A stretch of 64,000 nt of DNA from Moringa oleifera (lineage: Eukaryota > Streptophyta > Magnoliopsida > Brassicales > Moringaceae). The translations under genes and the position numbers were made by a program. Positions 1 through 11,314 of the stretch are shown piece after piece (the first letter of the stretch is position 1; each line of letters begins with the position of its first letter). Below the pieces are notes generated by a model. It ran no database searches. It saw only the letters and a list, made by a program, of their open reading frames with translations, and had not been told where the DNA came from. The stretch lies in contig JAJFZO010000605.1 of the NCBI GenBank assembly GCA_021397835.1, positions 372,001-436,000 on the forward strand. Reading direction: 5' to 3'.

Positions 1-3000
1 GCTCTTCATGGTGGTAGGATCTTTAACGTCGACTTCAATCATGCTCAATCTTTGAAGCCCTTGGCATTCTTTACTTCTTTTATGTTCACAGTCACATTTC
101 TGTCTCCAGGGACTAACAATCACTGGACCAAGTGCCTCCGTCATGCCATAGGCAGCGAAAACAGTGAAACCCAATTCTTCAATCATAGCAAGAACATTAG
201 GCATTGGCAGGACGCCGGCGATGATCATCTTAACCTTGCAAGGAAGAGGCCTGGTCAGGTAGCTAGGTGGTGCGTCGGCCAGTGTTTTCAAGAGGGTGGG
301 TGCACCACACAAGTGAGTTGCCTTGTGAACAAGTATTGAACTGAATATGGTTTTCGCTGTCACATTTCTAAGGCAGATGTTAATGCCACCAAGAGCAGCC
401 ATTGCCCAAGTTAAGCACCACCCATTGCATCTGAACATGTCCACTGTCCACAGAAACACCGGCGTCTGTCCCAAGTCATACCGAAAAATTGCTGCCATTG
501 AGTTCAGATAGGCAGCTCTGTGGCTGTAAACCACTCCTTTAGGGTTCCCTGTTGAGCCTGAAGTATAGTTCACTGAAATTGGATCACATTCCTGGTTTGG
601 TCTGACGATTTCAAAATCAGCTCTTCCCATTGCAAGAAGACCATTGTACTCCAAATCACTCGACTTGGGCACGAGGGCCATTGCATCAGTTGTTTTGTCA
701 CACTCTTGGATTAGAACGACGACTGGAGGTTTACTGGTTTTGAAGAAGAGTATATCAAGTGCTTTGGAGACAAGTTCCACGAACTGATAATCCACAAAGA
801 TGAGCTTCGCCTCCAGCGTCTCCAGTATTAAGGCTAACATGGCTGCATCCAACCTAACGTTCAGTGCAGAAAGAACTGCCCCAGCCATGGGGACTGCAAA
901 GTGTAGCTCATACAGTGCTGGCACGTTAGGAGCCAAAGCTGCAACCTGCTTGTTATTGTTCAAGGGAAAAATCGAACATCTATGAGCTTATAAAACTTAT
1001 TTGCCAACTATTGGGCTCAGTACATTCAACAGATTAAACATTCATGCTAAATCATGAGGCCAAGTCAGACAACGAACCACGTTCATGAAATTATGATTTT
1101 CTGAGTTTTAATCTGTTGGTGTTTCTGAATCATTTAATCCCTAACTTTTTTGTTTTTTTTTTTTTCCCTCTTTTGTCTCTTTCCCTGTATGAATGGCTAC
1201 CCAAAGAATATTGTAGGTGTTGACAACATTTATATTCTATAGTATTAAATTAAGATATGGATCTTTCATGACAAACTGGTTAATTAAGGGAGTCAGCACA
1301 TGATTCTTCCCGAAATAGAAACTGGCCAGGCCTTTTCCTTCACATCATTTACTAATCTGAAGTCAATCTCTACTGGGCTCAGTGCTCTCTCTCTCTCTCC
1401 TTCTAGTCAAAGAAAATCAGAACCCAGGAAAGTTTTGAATCCTGGATATGCTAAGCTCCCTTCACTGACAAAAACAGCCAGGCAATCTCCAGGTCCCAGT
1501 TTCTAAATCCCAAGCATAAAACCTAAAGAGTTCTCCTGTAAAGACCTAATAATAAGCAGAGACCACAAGCTTCTGGGCGTTCTAGTTACATGCACAAACA
1601 TAAGCCACACATGGGTCCACGAGGATTCATGTAAACAAAGTAAGGGTATAAAGATTATAAAGATTTTCTGTCAGACATGAATTTGTATTAAAATTTTTAT
1701 ATAATATTATTGTTATAATATTATTATATTAATATAAAATACATAAAACAATACTAAATCTTTAGTTTGAGTAATTATCATATATATTAATATTTTTTTA
1801 AAAATCCAATATAGCTCAAATTATATTAAAAAAAAAACAAAAGCTAAAGGAAAAAAGAAAAAAACTTTTGTGGGTCGGTGCCCTTCGTGGAAGGTAGTGT
1901 GCCTTAAGAATAGTTAAATTGTAGGCAAAGGTGGCTTTAAATTCTACTATTTATGAAATTCACATTAGATCATTGACTTTTGTATTGTAGCATGGCCTAG
2001 GCAGATCCAAGTCTCCATTGCATGATAAATATATATAAATAATTAAAATTAACTAATAAAAAAGAAATGGGGAATGCCCTAATTAATTCCTCTATTCAAA
2101 GATCTAAATATATCACTTAATTTCTTAGTACTCATGTTCCATGCCCTAACCCATGTGTTTAATATTAATGTTCTATTTAATTACAACATTAATTTGCTTC
2201 TCAAAAAGAAATAATAAATCTCAAGTTAAATTAATTTCATGAATTGATTAATGATTCAAAACTTATTAAGCTAAAATTTGAAATGAATATTAATTCTTAA
2301 TATATAAAAATAAAGATATTTTATATTTCTTGGAGTCCAAGTCTTGAACAAAAATGAAAAACAAAGAGAGCTTCTTTAAATTCTTAATTAATAAAAGCTA
2401 GCTAGACTTTTGCATGATGCCAAATTGCAAATTGAATAATTTTATATTTCATGATTTCACAAAAAAAAAAGAAAAAGAAAAAAGAAAGACTTGGAGTTAA
2501 GAGATTCATAGGTCTACCACTACCCATGATGATATCTTGGCCTTTTGTGTTCAAAAAATAAAAAATAAAAATCTATCTGTTTAATTACTTTTAATAATAA
2601 TATATCTTTATATATCTTTAATCATCAATGACTACAAAAAATCAACTTTTTCGGCCTCTAAAATTAAAATCTGCCTTGGATCAAACAAAATCATGAAAAT
2701 ATCGAAAGGGAAGCATACGCATTAATTTCTTATTCAAAGTTAATTTATATGATTTTCGATTGGATCATGAGAACCGCATAACCTAATTCTAGCTATAGCT
2801 TGTTAATATGCATGTATGATTAGACTCATTGCAATTAACCCAAAATAGATTAAAAACGGATATAACAATTAAATGGAAAATAATCAGATGATGCATATCA
2901 TATATTAAGGTAGTCCATGAAGAAGGCAAAACTTACAATATCGCCCGGAGAAATCCCGAGTTGGACCAAAGCAGAAGCAAGTTTGATACATCTTTGATAC

Positions 3001-3134
3001 GTTTCTGTCCACGTAAATCTCACGCTGCCATAAACCACGGAGACTTTGCTTCCATGAACATCGGCTGCCTGCTCCAGGAAGCTCACAGGCGAGAGCGGCA
3101 CATAGTTCGCAGAGCAAAGAAGCAGACTCTCCAT
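1..3134 (-). CDS. Cinnamate:CoA ligase-like acyl-activating enzyme (AAE/BZO1 clade), 5' part only
   Basis: Adenylate-forming enzyme that would activate a carboxylic acid through an acyl-AMP to a CoA thioester. Exon 1 is 2937-3134 (66 codons) and exon 2 is 1-945, open to the window edge, so 381 residues are visible. The splice is in phase: GDI then [10 protein letters not shown]. The N-terminus ([16 protein letters not shown]), the AMP-binding P-loop [13 protein letters not shown] (coded near 547-585) and the YGMTE box (near 136-150) are all present. I infer the peroxisomal cinnamate/benzoate:CoA ligase branch from the N-terminal pattern. The C-terminal domain and any peroxisomal signal lie off the left edge, so substrate and location cannot be settled. 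The start is the first Met of the conserved N-terminus. Confidence 0.9.
946..2936 (-). other. Intron 1 of the acyl-activating enzyme gene (about 2.0 kb)
   Basis: The minus-strand donor GTAAGT begins at 2936 and the acceptor CAG ends at 946. The intron is very A+T-rich, especially 1680-2880, with short poly-A runs and a small CT repeat near 1387-1400. I see no coding signal in it; the ORFs here are short and match nothing. Confidence 0.75.
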
Positions 3135-4018
3135 TGACTCGATGGATCGCTGGCTAGTCGAGTCTTCTACAGCTCACAGAGTCATCCAGGACTGCCTGAG
3201 TCACACATTATGCCATATTATATAAAACGCAAGGCATAACAGTGGTACAGATAGAGCCGCAAGCTTACTAATTGACTCATCATTTCATCAGCACTATTAA
3301 AGTTTTAACCATTAACTTTTGATCTTTTAAGTACATCATCGTATCTATATCTATATATAGGTGTGAATGTAATATAAAATTAATATGATGCTATTTGAAA
3401 ATATATAACAAAGGGTCGAAATGAAGACACGTGCAGATAAATCTCTTTGATGTAATTGATAGATTCAAAATGCATCGCAATGCAATGGAGATATTTTTTA
3501 TTGCTAAAGTTAAAAGATGATTTTGACAGATAGTTAATGCATTTTTTATGTATATATTTACGCATTATATCTGTTTAATTTACTTATCTAGAAGTATGAA
3601 AACCCACAGGGACGAATCTCTTTCATTCTACATTTAGAAAACTCGTATCCCTTTTGCTTTCTTTGTTTTTTTTTTTTTTCCCCCATTAATTTCTTGGCCC
3701 GGAAGAAGTTGGAAGAACATATCTGTGGCCCCAACATGCTGAGCTTGCACCCTAAAATAGAAGAAAATAGAATACAAAAGTGCCAAAATTAGTGCCTTAC
3801 AATCCGCTAGCGAGTGTATCAACATCAACATACCATAGAGTCTTAAATGTTATCAAGAAAGGATTAGCTTCCCGTGTTAACACGAGTGTAATACGTAAGA
3901 AAACCGAATCGTTCTATTTTTCTTCCTTGCCTTTAAAAGACTCTCACCAGTTTACTTCCTTGATCACACAATCTTAATCCTTTTTCGTCCTTCCCTGTCT
4001 TAGCAAAATTTGTGCATT
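3135..4018. other. Divergent intergenic region
   Basis: Shared upstream region between the minus-strand CoA ligase and the plus-strand NOI gene. It is A+T-rich with a T-run near 3668-3680. No recognisable gene, RNA or repeat. Confidence 0.5.
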
Positions 4019-4228
4019 ATGGCATCGAATAATGAGAATGGGAGGCCTCTGCCACGGTTCGGGGAATGGGATGTGAATGATCCGGCATCGGCTGAAGGGT
4101 TCACGGTGATATTCAGCAAGGCCGGCGATGATAGAAAGGCGGCCAAGACTGCCGGCCACACCCCTTCGCAAAGGAAACCAAATGAGAAACCCCCCACGAG
4201 AAGGTGGCTTTGCTGCAGTTTTCGATGA
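4019..4228 (+). CDS. Small RIN4/NOI-domain protein (69 aa)
   Basis: Single-exon frame from ATG 4019 to TGA 4226-4228. Residues about 10-30 carry the NOI signature: PRFGEWDV, then FTVIFSKAGDDRK, matching the family pattern of PxFGxW followed by an aromatic/Thr, Phe and a basic stretch. This is the motif cleaved by the bacterial AvrRpt2 protease in RIN4 (family knowledge). The protein ends RRWLCCSFR; paired cysteines near the C-terminus are the usual acylation and membrane-anchoring site in this family. It is far shorter than RIN4 and has one NOI motif, like the small NOI proteins. Membrane tethering and a role in immunity or exocytosis are inferred from the family. An upstream in-frame TTG is not a credible start. 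Confidence 0.8.
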   Translation: MASNNENGRPLPRFGEWDVNDPASAEGFTVIFSKAGDDRKAAKTAGHTPSQRKPNEKPPTRRWLCCSFR

Positions 4229-5849
4229 GAAAAACAATGGTTTTGCTGTGCTACGCTTGAATTAGGCTCCATGCAAAATAATTGAACTTAGAGGGTAGCA
4301 ATTTCGATCAATTTTCTCGTGATATCAAAGGAAAGATTAACACGATTGGATTGTTTTCTACATTGTATTTTTGGTCCAATCCGATTTCAAGCAAATTAAA
4401 ATTACGATTTGTTCCATTATTAATTTCTATACATAATTCTGGGTTTAGGCTTAAGTTGCATTAAAGAATGAGGCCAATGTGATTTCTTTTCCCTTCTAAT
4501 TAATATCTATATTGAATAGAGACAAAGCAGAATTGTATCTTTTTCTGGCTATCTTTTTGCCATTGTGAAGAATCTACTAACCCCACTGATCAAAAAAGCT
4601 GATGACGTTGGAGCCATGACGAAAGGTAATTTCCCTTTAGATCAGATCAAGATGGCAACACAATTTCTCCACCAGCATGCCATTCATCATTTTAATAATC
4701 GTGATCTCTTCGTCCACTTCCATTCATCATTTTAAATGGAAAGTTTGAAATTTAATAATTAATTCACAAAATTTTAAATTTAACGATTGGAAACAAATTC
4801 ATATGTATGTTTTCTATATATATATGTCGTAAGTCTAAAGGCTTTAAATAAGAGAACCATATTAAAGATTGTTGTTACGAGATTTTAGACTTAAAATTTT
4901 AATTATTAATTTCATAGATTGATTAATTGGTCGATATGACTATATGCAGTACACGTAAGGATCGAATATGGCATCCATCATGAGAGTGCTAAGGTTTGTT
5001 CATCGAAGCTTATCTGAGAGAAGAATTTTGGGTCGATTAACATGGCTAAGTGATCAATATCAGAGCATCTAGATGGTCCTTCAGATAATGCTAAAGTAAT
5101 AAGTCGGTCTTACCTTCGCTTAATTTGCAACCTTTATGGCCAAAAATGATTACGTCCATTTTGCCTTTGCATTAATTGTTTCTTGTTAGCATATTAATTA
5201 ATCACATAAACAAGAACATATGCTGGCTCCATCTCGCTTTTCTTTCTCTGAAATTGATTGCAAGTTGCTCCTTAATTAGACGTTCAATGCACCTAGCTAG
5301 CTAGCAGTCCCCATCTGGTATAATTGACAAGGGAATTAAGTCAATCAATACGTACACAACACTTAATTGGCAGAAGTCGGTCATGAAGAGCATTTTTTTC
5401 CACTGCATTATGGTCCTAGCTTGAGGCCGTAAATGATCCGCAAAGATGAAGTCTTCCTACTCTTTTTGAACGGAATTGGTCAAGAAAAAACCACATTCGT
5501 TCATGTCCTCAATCTGATCCTTTATCTACACATGCAATCTTGCTCCATACCTATATGAATGATTAGCATTGCCAAGGAAGCAATCCTTCACGAGACAGCC
5601 AAGTCAAACTAATTGGATTCCCATATTAGAGAAGTGAAGGAAGCTAAGTCATTGATTTGTTCTAAATGCCATCTTAAAAGATCCGTCTCTAGCTGTTTAC
5701 ACGCAAACAATGCATGTGATCCAAGTGATTTCAGCTTTACTTGAAATATATCTGATTAATTAGCAGTGCCTTCCTCTTTGGGGCATTTCATCAATTTTCC
5801 TAGATCAAGTTCCTTTTATTGCTTATATATATCCCCACAAAATCACCGC
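4229..5849. other. Intergenic spacer
   Basis: Mostly A+T-rich sequence after the NOI gene. CTAGCTAGCTAG-type palindromes near 5290 and scattered short repeats occur, but no gene or recognisable element. The last part may hold the decayed 5' end (signal peptide and chitin-binding domain) of the chitinase pseudogene, but I cannot recover it. Confidence 0.4.
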
Positions 5850-6917
5850 TACAACTCTGGGGGGTCCCCTTCCACTCCAACCCCGACCACGAGCGGTGGC
5901 GGTGGCGACATCAGTTCCCTCATTAGCCGAGCCCAGTTCGACGAGATGTTGAAGCAACGTAACGATGGCAACTGTCCTGCGAAGGGCTTCTACACCATGA
6001 TGCTTCCATTGTTGCTGCCAGGTCCTCCGGTGCTTTCGCAATAACTGGTGATAACACTCGTAAAAGAGAAATCGCTGCCTTCCTTGCTCAAAACTTCACA
6101 CGAAACAACAGATAATTTGCCTCTGAAAATCTTAAAGAGATCGACTTTCTCTTTTCATAATTTGCAGACTAATCAGTCCACAAAATCTCTTCAGTTAACA
6201 ATAAATTCATGCATGGCAGATTATAACGGGCATGCAGTTAATGAAAATGAATGTAACGAGTCCTTCTTTCGGTGTTGCGTAGGTGGGTGGGCGACTGCAT
6301 CAGATGGTATCCGTTCTCATTGGGGTACTGCTTCCTCCTATCCGGGAGCAAGGCAACCCTCCAGATTACAGCGTTGCTAGTCAACAATGGCCATGTGCCC
6401 CTGGTAAAAAATATTTCGGCCGAGGCCCGAATCAAATTTCATAGTAAGTGATCATCTTTTTAATTTCTTTATATGTTGTTTCAGATTTATAGATCATGAT
6501 CAATAGTCTTATCTCGAGCAAAACAAAAAAAAAATTGACCCTGGCGGTGTCTCTTGACCTGGCAGCAACTACAACTAGGGCCCAGCAGGAAGGGCCATAA
6601 ACTTGGACCCGCTGGATGCTGTAGACACCGACCCAGCCATCTCCTTCAAGACAGCCTTTTGGTTCTGGATGACGCCACAATCACCCAAACCCTCGTGCCA
6701 CCAAGTCATCAGCAGACAATGGCAGCCCTCCGACGTCGACAACCAAGCTGGTCGGGTCCCGGGCTACGGGGTGATTACAAACATCATCAATGGCTGCATG
6801 AAAGGTCAGAACCCGCGGGTGGAGGATCGGATTGGTTTTTATAAGAGATACTATGATATCCTGAGAGTGAGCTACAGCTGCAACCTCGACTGCTATAATC
6901 AAAGGCCGTTTGCTTAG
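5850..6917 (+). pseudogene. GH19 (class I-like) chitinase pseudogene
   Basis: Homology to plant GH19 chitinase runs over three exon-like blocks. About 5850-6110 has the Pro/Thr/Gly hinge, then the [20 protein letters not shown] region and the catalytic-Glu HETT motif. About 6281-6440 has GGWATA through KKYFGRGP. About 6573-6917 runs through [19 protein letters not shown] and [10 protein letters not shown] to NLDC. Breaks: one base is missing after KGFYT near 5996, an extra A lies near 6092, frame shifts surround the second catalytic Glu near 6320-6345, a stop codon lies near 6580, and the exon-1 donor reads AT instead of GT near 6110. The cysteine-rich chitin-binding domain is missing. The last stop is at 6915-6917. 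Clearly non-functional. Confidence 0.88.
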
Positions 6918-6977
6918 GCGGCAGAGCTTTTTTTTTTTTTTTTTTTGTAAAATAAGATAGCTGGTGCTCAACAAGTG

Positions 6978-7326
6978 TGTTGCGATGGGCGTCAATGCCA
7001 AACAAGGTCCAACCTGGCACAGGGCCTATCAAAACATTCTCGGCCCATCAAGTACGAAGTCCGAGGTCATGATTCAATTATCCAATCCGATATCCTCTTA
7101 AGGATGGTCACAGCGGAAGTTAAAGGGAGTGTCAAGGAATTTAAGGTGACTGCGGTGATCAGGGGCGAGGTACTAAGGTCAAAGAAGAGTAGTTGAGGTT
7201 AACAAACACGAAAGAGAAGGAAAGCTATTGGAGTGGCGTTGGACTCTGATCATTTAGAAAAGAAGAAAGAAGCAGCAAAAGGGAAAGTACGATTAGAATG
7301 AAACATTGGCGTTTGTCTGTGTGAAC
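6978..7326 (+). repeat. Diverged LTR-like repeat, copy 1
   Basis: Starts with TGTTG after a T-tract (6929-6947) and aligns along its length with 11328-11680. Shared blocks include a CTATCAAAACATTCTCG-type segment, ATGATTCAATTATCCAA and AGCAAAAGGGAAAGT. By eye the identity is roughly 70%. It lies between the chitinase and protease pseudogenes. Either a 5' LTR or an independent insertion of the same repeat. Confidence 0.6.
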
Positions 7327-7689
7327 CTGACGCAAAGCTGCAAGCTTCTCTAATACTGTTAACCATGAAAAGTTACGTTGGCCAAACTGTAAGTGGAATT
7401 GGCATCTCACAGCAAAGAAGAGCGTAATGTGCCTTTGAAAGAGGATCATCTTGCAATGCTGCAGGATTTTCGATCCCCACCGCCTCTGTTGCCTTCTTCT
7501 GGGTTTCTAAGGACATGTTGGCATTACCATTAGGGGAGTTCTATAGAAACATTACTGTCCCTCTTCAGACGATCTAGCATACGTTTTTCGCCCTCCCTTC
7601 ATATCACCGGACATTGGTCAAATCACAGTCAACAACCGAAAAAATTCCCTGGACTAAGCAAAAGTCCCTGGACTCGCACATTAGCGAAG

Positions 7690-8108
7690 TTCTATTACAC
7701 GAGTACACCTTTCACCGCACCCAAGCGTGTCTCATGGGTCAATATGGTCATTGACATGGCCTCAAAGGACCCTAGAAAGTCAAAGTACTAGTCGAGTCTG
7801 GTATCTCAGAAGACCACCTCGGTCCAAGTAGCCTCTGGCCAGCAGGTATCGAACACTGGTAACTACGTGGTCAAAGTTAAACTAGGTACTCTAGGTCAGC
7901 TCATGTTCATGGTGCTCGACGCCAGCAATGATGTTGCTTCATGCTCCAGCAACCAGTTGAGGCTCGGCAACCACTTTTCAGCCTAATGCTTCTTCGACAT
8001 ACGGGTCCATGGACTGCTATATGGCACACCATGCTTGGCGAAAAAGTCCAGCACTGGCCTCTTCGGCCAAACATACGACGAAGATTCGTCTTTCTCCGCT
8101 ATTCATGT

Positions 8109-8112
<4 letters not shown>
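7690..8112 (+). pseudogene. AED3-like aspartyl protease (A1 family) pseudogene, 5' fragment
   Basis: Translation near 7728-7795 gives RVSWVNMVIDMASKDPRK, then a stop codon (TAG, about 7788). It continues with VASGQQV, NYVVKVKLGTLGQLMFMVLD and the degenerate active-site stretch DASND near 7919-7930. After a frame change comes SATTFQPNASSTYGSMDC near 7960-8015. This order matches apoplastic nucellin-like aspartyl proteases such as AED3 (family knowledge), where the segment before the cysteine cluster is GTPGQLMFMVLDTS. The stop, the frame shifts, loss of the cysteine-rich block and the absence of the C-terminal half show it is dead. It ends where a TC microsatellite begins. Confidence 0.8.

Positions 8113-8113
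<1 letters not shown>

Positions 8114-8143
<30 letters not shown>
8114..8143. repeat. (TC)n microsatellite
   Basis: About 15 uninterrupted TC units immediately after the AED3-like fragment. A shorter GA run occurs near 8594-8607. Confidence 0.95.
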
Positions 8144-8146
<3 letters not shown>

Positions 8147-9079
8147 ATTGCATGAAACATGAAAAGTAGTGTAGAGAGCTTGGACGTGTACATGGTTTAT
8201 CATTGATAATGGCAGGTCACAGAAGAACACATAGTTGATCAATTAATTTCATGTGTTTAAGTGTTTAGGTTTCTGTCCAGAAGTCCAAAAAGATGTTTGC
8301 GTCTTTCTTTGTTTAAAAAAAAAAAATAGATAGAAAAGATGATTAGATTCGATAACAAAGAAAGAGAGAAGGTTCTTCCTATCATGGAAAGAGAGAAAAA
8401 GGCAGCCAGCTAGCTAGCAAGCCTTGAATCGACATTTGCTCCATCTCTTTAGTAATAAAATTAAAGCCAGGATGCATGTTTGGTTTTTGTCTTTTTTGTT
8501 TGTCGTTGCTGCCAATTTGTTACCTCTAGACCACTAATCTCGTCATCCCCTTTTCCCATACAATAAATTATGCCTCCATGTCAATTGGTGTTGAGAGAGA
8601 GAGAGAGGGATTGGAGTTCTTGCCTTTCCCCATATTGTTTTTGGTGACACATAATGTGATCGGGTCTCGGGTCCACCATCTGATGGTCTCTTTCTTCTGG
8701 TGTATCAGCAGGTGGCTAAAAGTGTGAGAGATAACAACATATGGGGAAGCACGATTGAAACTTGTAATCCTATGGTTGCATGTGCACATATTGGTTTTAT
8801 ATTTTAGACGCCAACTAAAGCTTAGGATTTTGTAGACACTTATTTCTATTTCAATTATTGTTCTCTTTTGCTCTTAAGATAACTATTTCTCCTTTTATTT
8901 CATTTAATTGTATTGATTTATCAAAAATGCATATACATATATATACATATTATATGTACGTATGTGTAATATACATTCGTGCATGTATGTATTTGTTGTA
9001 TCCCCTCTCAGTAGATCTTCATATGTTTTCTTATATATCTCTTTGCTCTTGTAATCCCTATGGTCTCCCTTGATTATAT
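8144..9079. other. Spacer between protease pseudogene and tandem arrays
   Basis: A+T-rich sequence with an A-run near 8315, a GA-rich patch near 8594-8607 and TATATACATA-type simple sequence near 8932-8970. No gene seen. Confidence 0.45.
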
Positions 9080-9875
9080 TAGGGTAATAACTTCAGTGTT
9101 ATACCAGAGCATCTTGAAGTAAGACCTTGGTTATTTTCAGGGCATCCCCAAATAAAACCTTATTAGGTTTTGTCGAGGTATCCTTAAAGTAAGACCTTAG
9201 GTTTTGTCAACGCATCTCCGAAATTTAAGACCTTGATTATACGAGAGTATCTCTAGAGTAAGACCTTGGGTTATGAATAAGACCTTGGATTATACAAGAG
9301 CATCCCAGGCTAAGAACTTGGTTTATACTAGGCATCCTTGGAGCAAGATCTAGGGTTATACCAAGGCATCCTAGCAGTAACACCTTGGATTATTCCAAGG
9401 CATCCCCAGAACAAGACTTTTGGTTTTACCAAGGCATCCTCGAATTAGAAATCCTAAATCTTATTAAGGCATTCCTAGACTAAGACCTTGGGTTATACTA
9501 GGGTATATCAGGAGTAACACCTTGGACTATTCCAAGGCATCCTCAGAGTAAGACTTTTGGGTTTTACAAAGGCATGATCCATTAAACTTAAGACCTTGAA
9601 TCCTATCAAAGCATTCCCAGAGGAAGACTTTAGGTTCTATAAATGCTCCTTTGAACTAGGATGAATAGAGTTTTACCAAGGTATTCGTGAACTAAACACG
9701 ATGAATCCTATCAAAACATTTTCAAAGTAAGACCTCAAGTTCTATCGCAGCATCCTTAAACTTAAGACCCATGAATCATAATAGAGAATCTCTAAAGTTA
9801 GACCTTAGTTCTACTAAGGCGTCTCCTGAACTAAGACATAGGACTGTAGCATCGTATCCTTAGAATAAGACCCTG
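9080..9875. repeat. Degenerate tandem array, period about 34-36 bp
   Basis: About 20 imperfect units built on GGCATCC..AGTAAGACCTTGG-GTTATACCAA. Successive GGCATCC-like cores fall near 9141, 9177, 9211 and 9245 and then continue to about 9860 with insertions. Units are strongly diverged, so the array is old. It does not encode a conserved frame. Confidence 0.85.
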
Positions 9876-9889
9876 CCAAATAATAAGTA

Positions 9890-10145
9890 ACCATCATAAA
9901 ATGTCTCTAGACAACTAGCATAAGAATTTAGCAAATAACTCCTAACAAATGTAGGAGTCCCTGGACACCAAGCATTACACCCTAGTATAAAAAGGTGACT
10001 ATGGTATATGTTCCCAGACACCAAGCATAAAATTTGGTGGGAAGCCCTCAACCAATGTATGTGCCGCCAGACATCGAGCATAATATCATGGCTCATATTA
10101 AAGTGGCCATCGTATATGTTCTCGAACACCTAACATTAAAATCTT
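9890..10145. repeat. Second tandem array, 54-bp period, about 5 units
   Basis: The core ACACCAAGCATAA recurs with starts near 9913, 9967, 10021, 10074 and 10129, spacing 53-55 bp; units also share TATGTTCCCAGACA. It directly follows the 35-bp array. Because 54 is a multiple of three, the minus strand stays open for 89 codons. I regard that as a by-product of the repeat. Confidence 0.8.
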
Positions 10146-10157
10146 GGATTCTACCAA

Positions 10158-10170
10158 CACTACAATAAAA
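10158..10170 (+). mobile_element. CACTA-type transposon terminus (single end)
   Basis: CACTACAATAAAA at this position matches the terminal inverted repeat of plant CACTA (En/Spm) elements and derived MITEs. Following sequence (to about 10560) is A+T-rich with repeated short motifs such as AATTCACAGTTTATTA, as in subterminal regions. I could not find the matching TTTTNTTGTAGTG end downstream, so it may be a remnant. Confidence 0.5.
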
Positions 10171-11314
10171 TAGACTTTTATTCATAATTAAAATAGATTT
10201 TTCGTTTTTTTACAATCCTAAAAGTGTGAATTATGTGTGTATGAATAAAAGAGAGTATAATAATTTACACTTTTTAAACTGTCAATAAAAATATAAATAA
10301 TTCACAGTTTATTAAAATTTTATTCATAAAACTGTGAAAAAAGCATAAATAGTTCATAGTTCATTAAGATTTTAATTCACAATTCCATAATTTGGAACTA
10401 TTTTACTTTTTTGAAAATAAATTATTTATTTATTTATTATTGATTTATTTGTTTTTATTTATATTATGAATAAAAATTATTTAATTATTTTTAAAAAATT
10501 TTAATGTGTTTTAATAATTTTTAATAATTTATTAGATATTTAATAATATTAATAAAATTTTATCCACAATTTCAAAAATACAATTGAACAACAATAGACT
10601 CATTAATTGTCACCTGTTAAGAACATCATGCAAGACATACAACAGTGTAAAACAAAATGTTGGAACAATTAGTTTTACATTCTATAGGTCCCATCCAACT
10701 TGAATACATTTATTGAATGTGTAGCTAAATGTGATCAATGAAAAACATCTAGTCTATTCACTAACATAATAGTTGAAATAAGAAGATAATAGAATGTAAA
10801 TCAACTCTGTCACTTCTGACACAAAACAATGACACCAAGGCAAAACAGTACTTTATTGATTATGTTTAAAGACATGAATAAGCTAAATGCATCTTCGAAC
10901 TCTCAAAACAAAAGAAGCCAGCAAAAGTCACAAATCATAGAAAAGACGAAGGCATAAGCATACCGATTCCTTTTAGTCCCCGACATCACTTGAAAGAGGG
11001 GCATTCTATGTAGAATCACTCGTCTTCTTCCAAAATCAACGCGACAGTGTCCCTGAAGAACTCGATCGCAAATTCTAAAAAATCAACTCAAGCAAACATC
11101 TCCCCGGACTACAGCGCCTCATAGATCACTGAGATTGAAAATAAGCGTTGTGTCCCTAGAGGGCTGCAGCAGACAAGGAGCCCAAATCCACAACCAAGTG
11201 ACTTTCAAAACTAAATTTACGTAGGCACGTACCCAGACCATAATGCCTTGCAAACTACTAAGTCAGGTCAACCACTGCTTCATCCGCGAGGAGCCACACC
11301 AAATGAAGCATTTC
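10171..11314. other. A+T-rich sequence then non-coding interior upstream of LTR-like copy 2
   Basis: 10171-10570 is very A+T-rich and may be the subterminal part of the CACTA remnant. 10570-11314 has no recognisable gag/pol or cellular coding motif. Confidence 0.4.

Noticed and set aside
3380..3565. 61-codon minus frame upstream of the CoA ligase
   Set aside because: Low-complexity A+T-rich translation with no family match.
9860..10129. 89-codon minus-strand frame
   Set aside because: Created by the 54-bp tandem repeat (a multiple of three); no start context or family resemblance.
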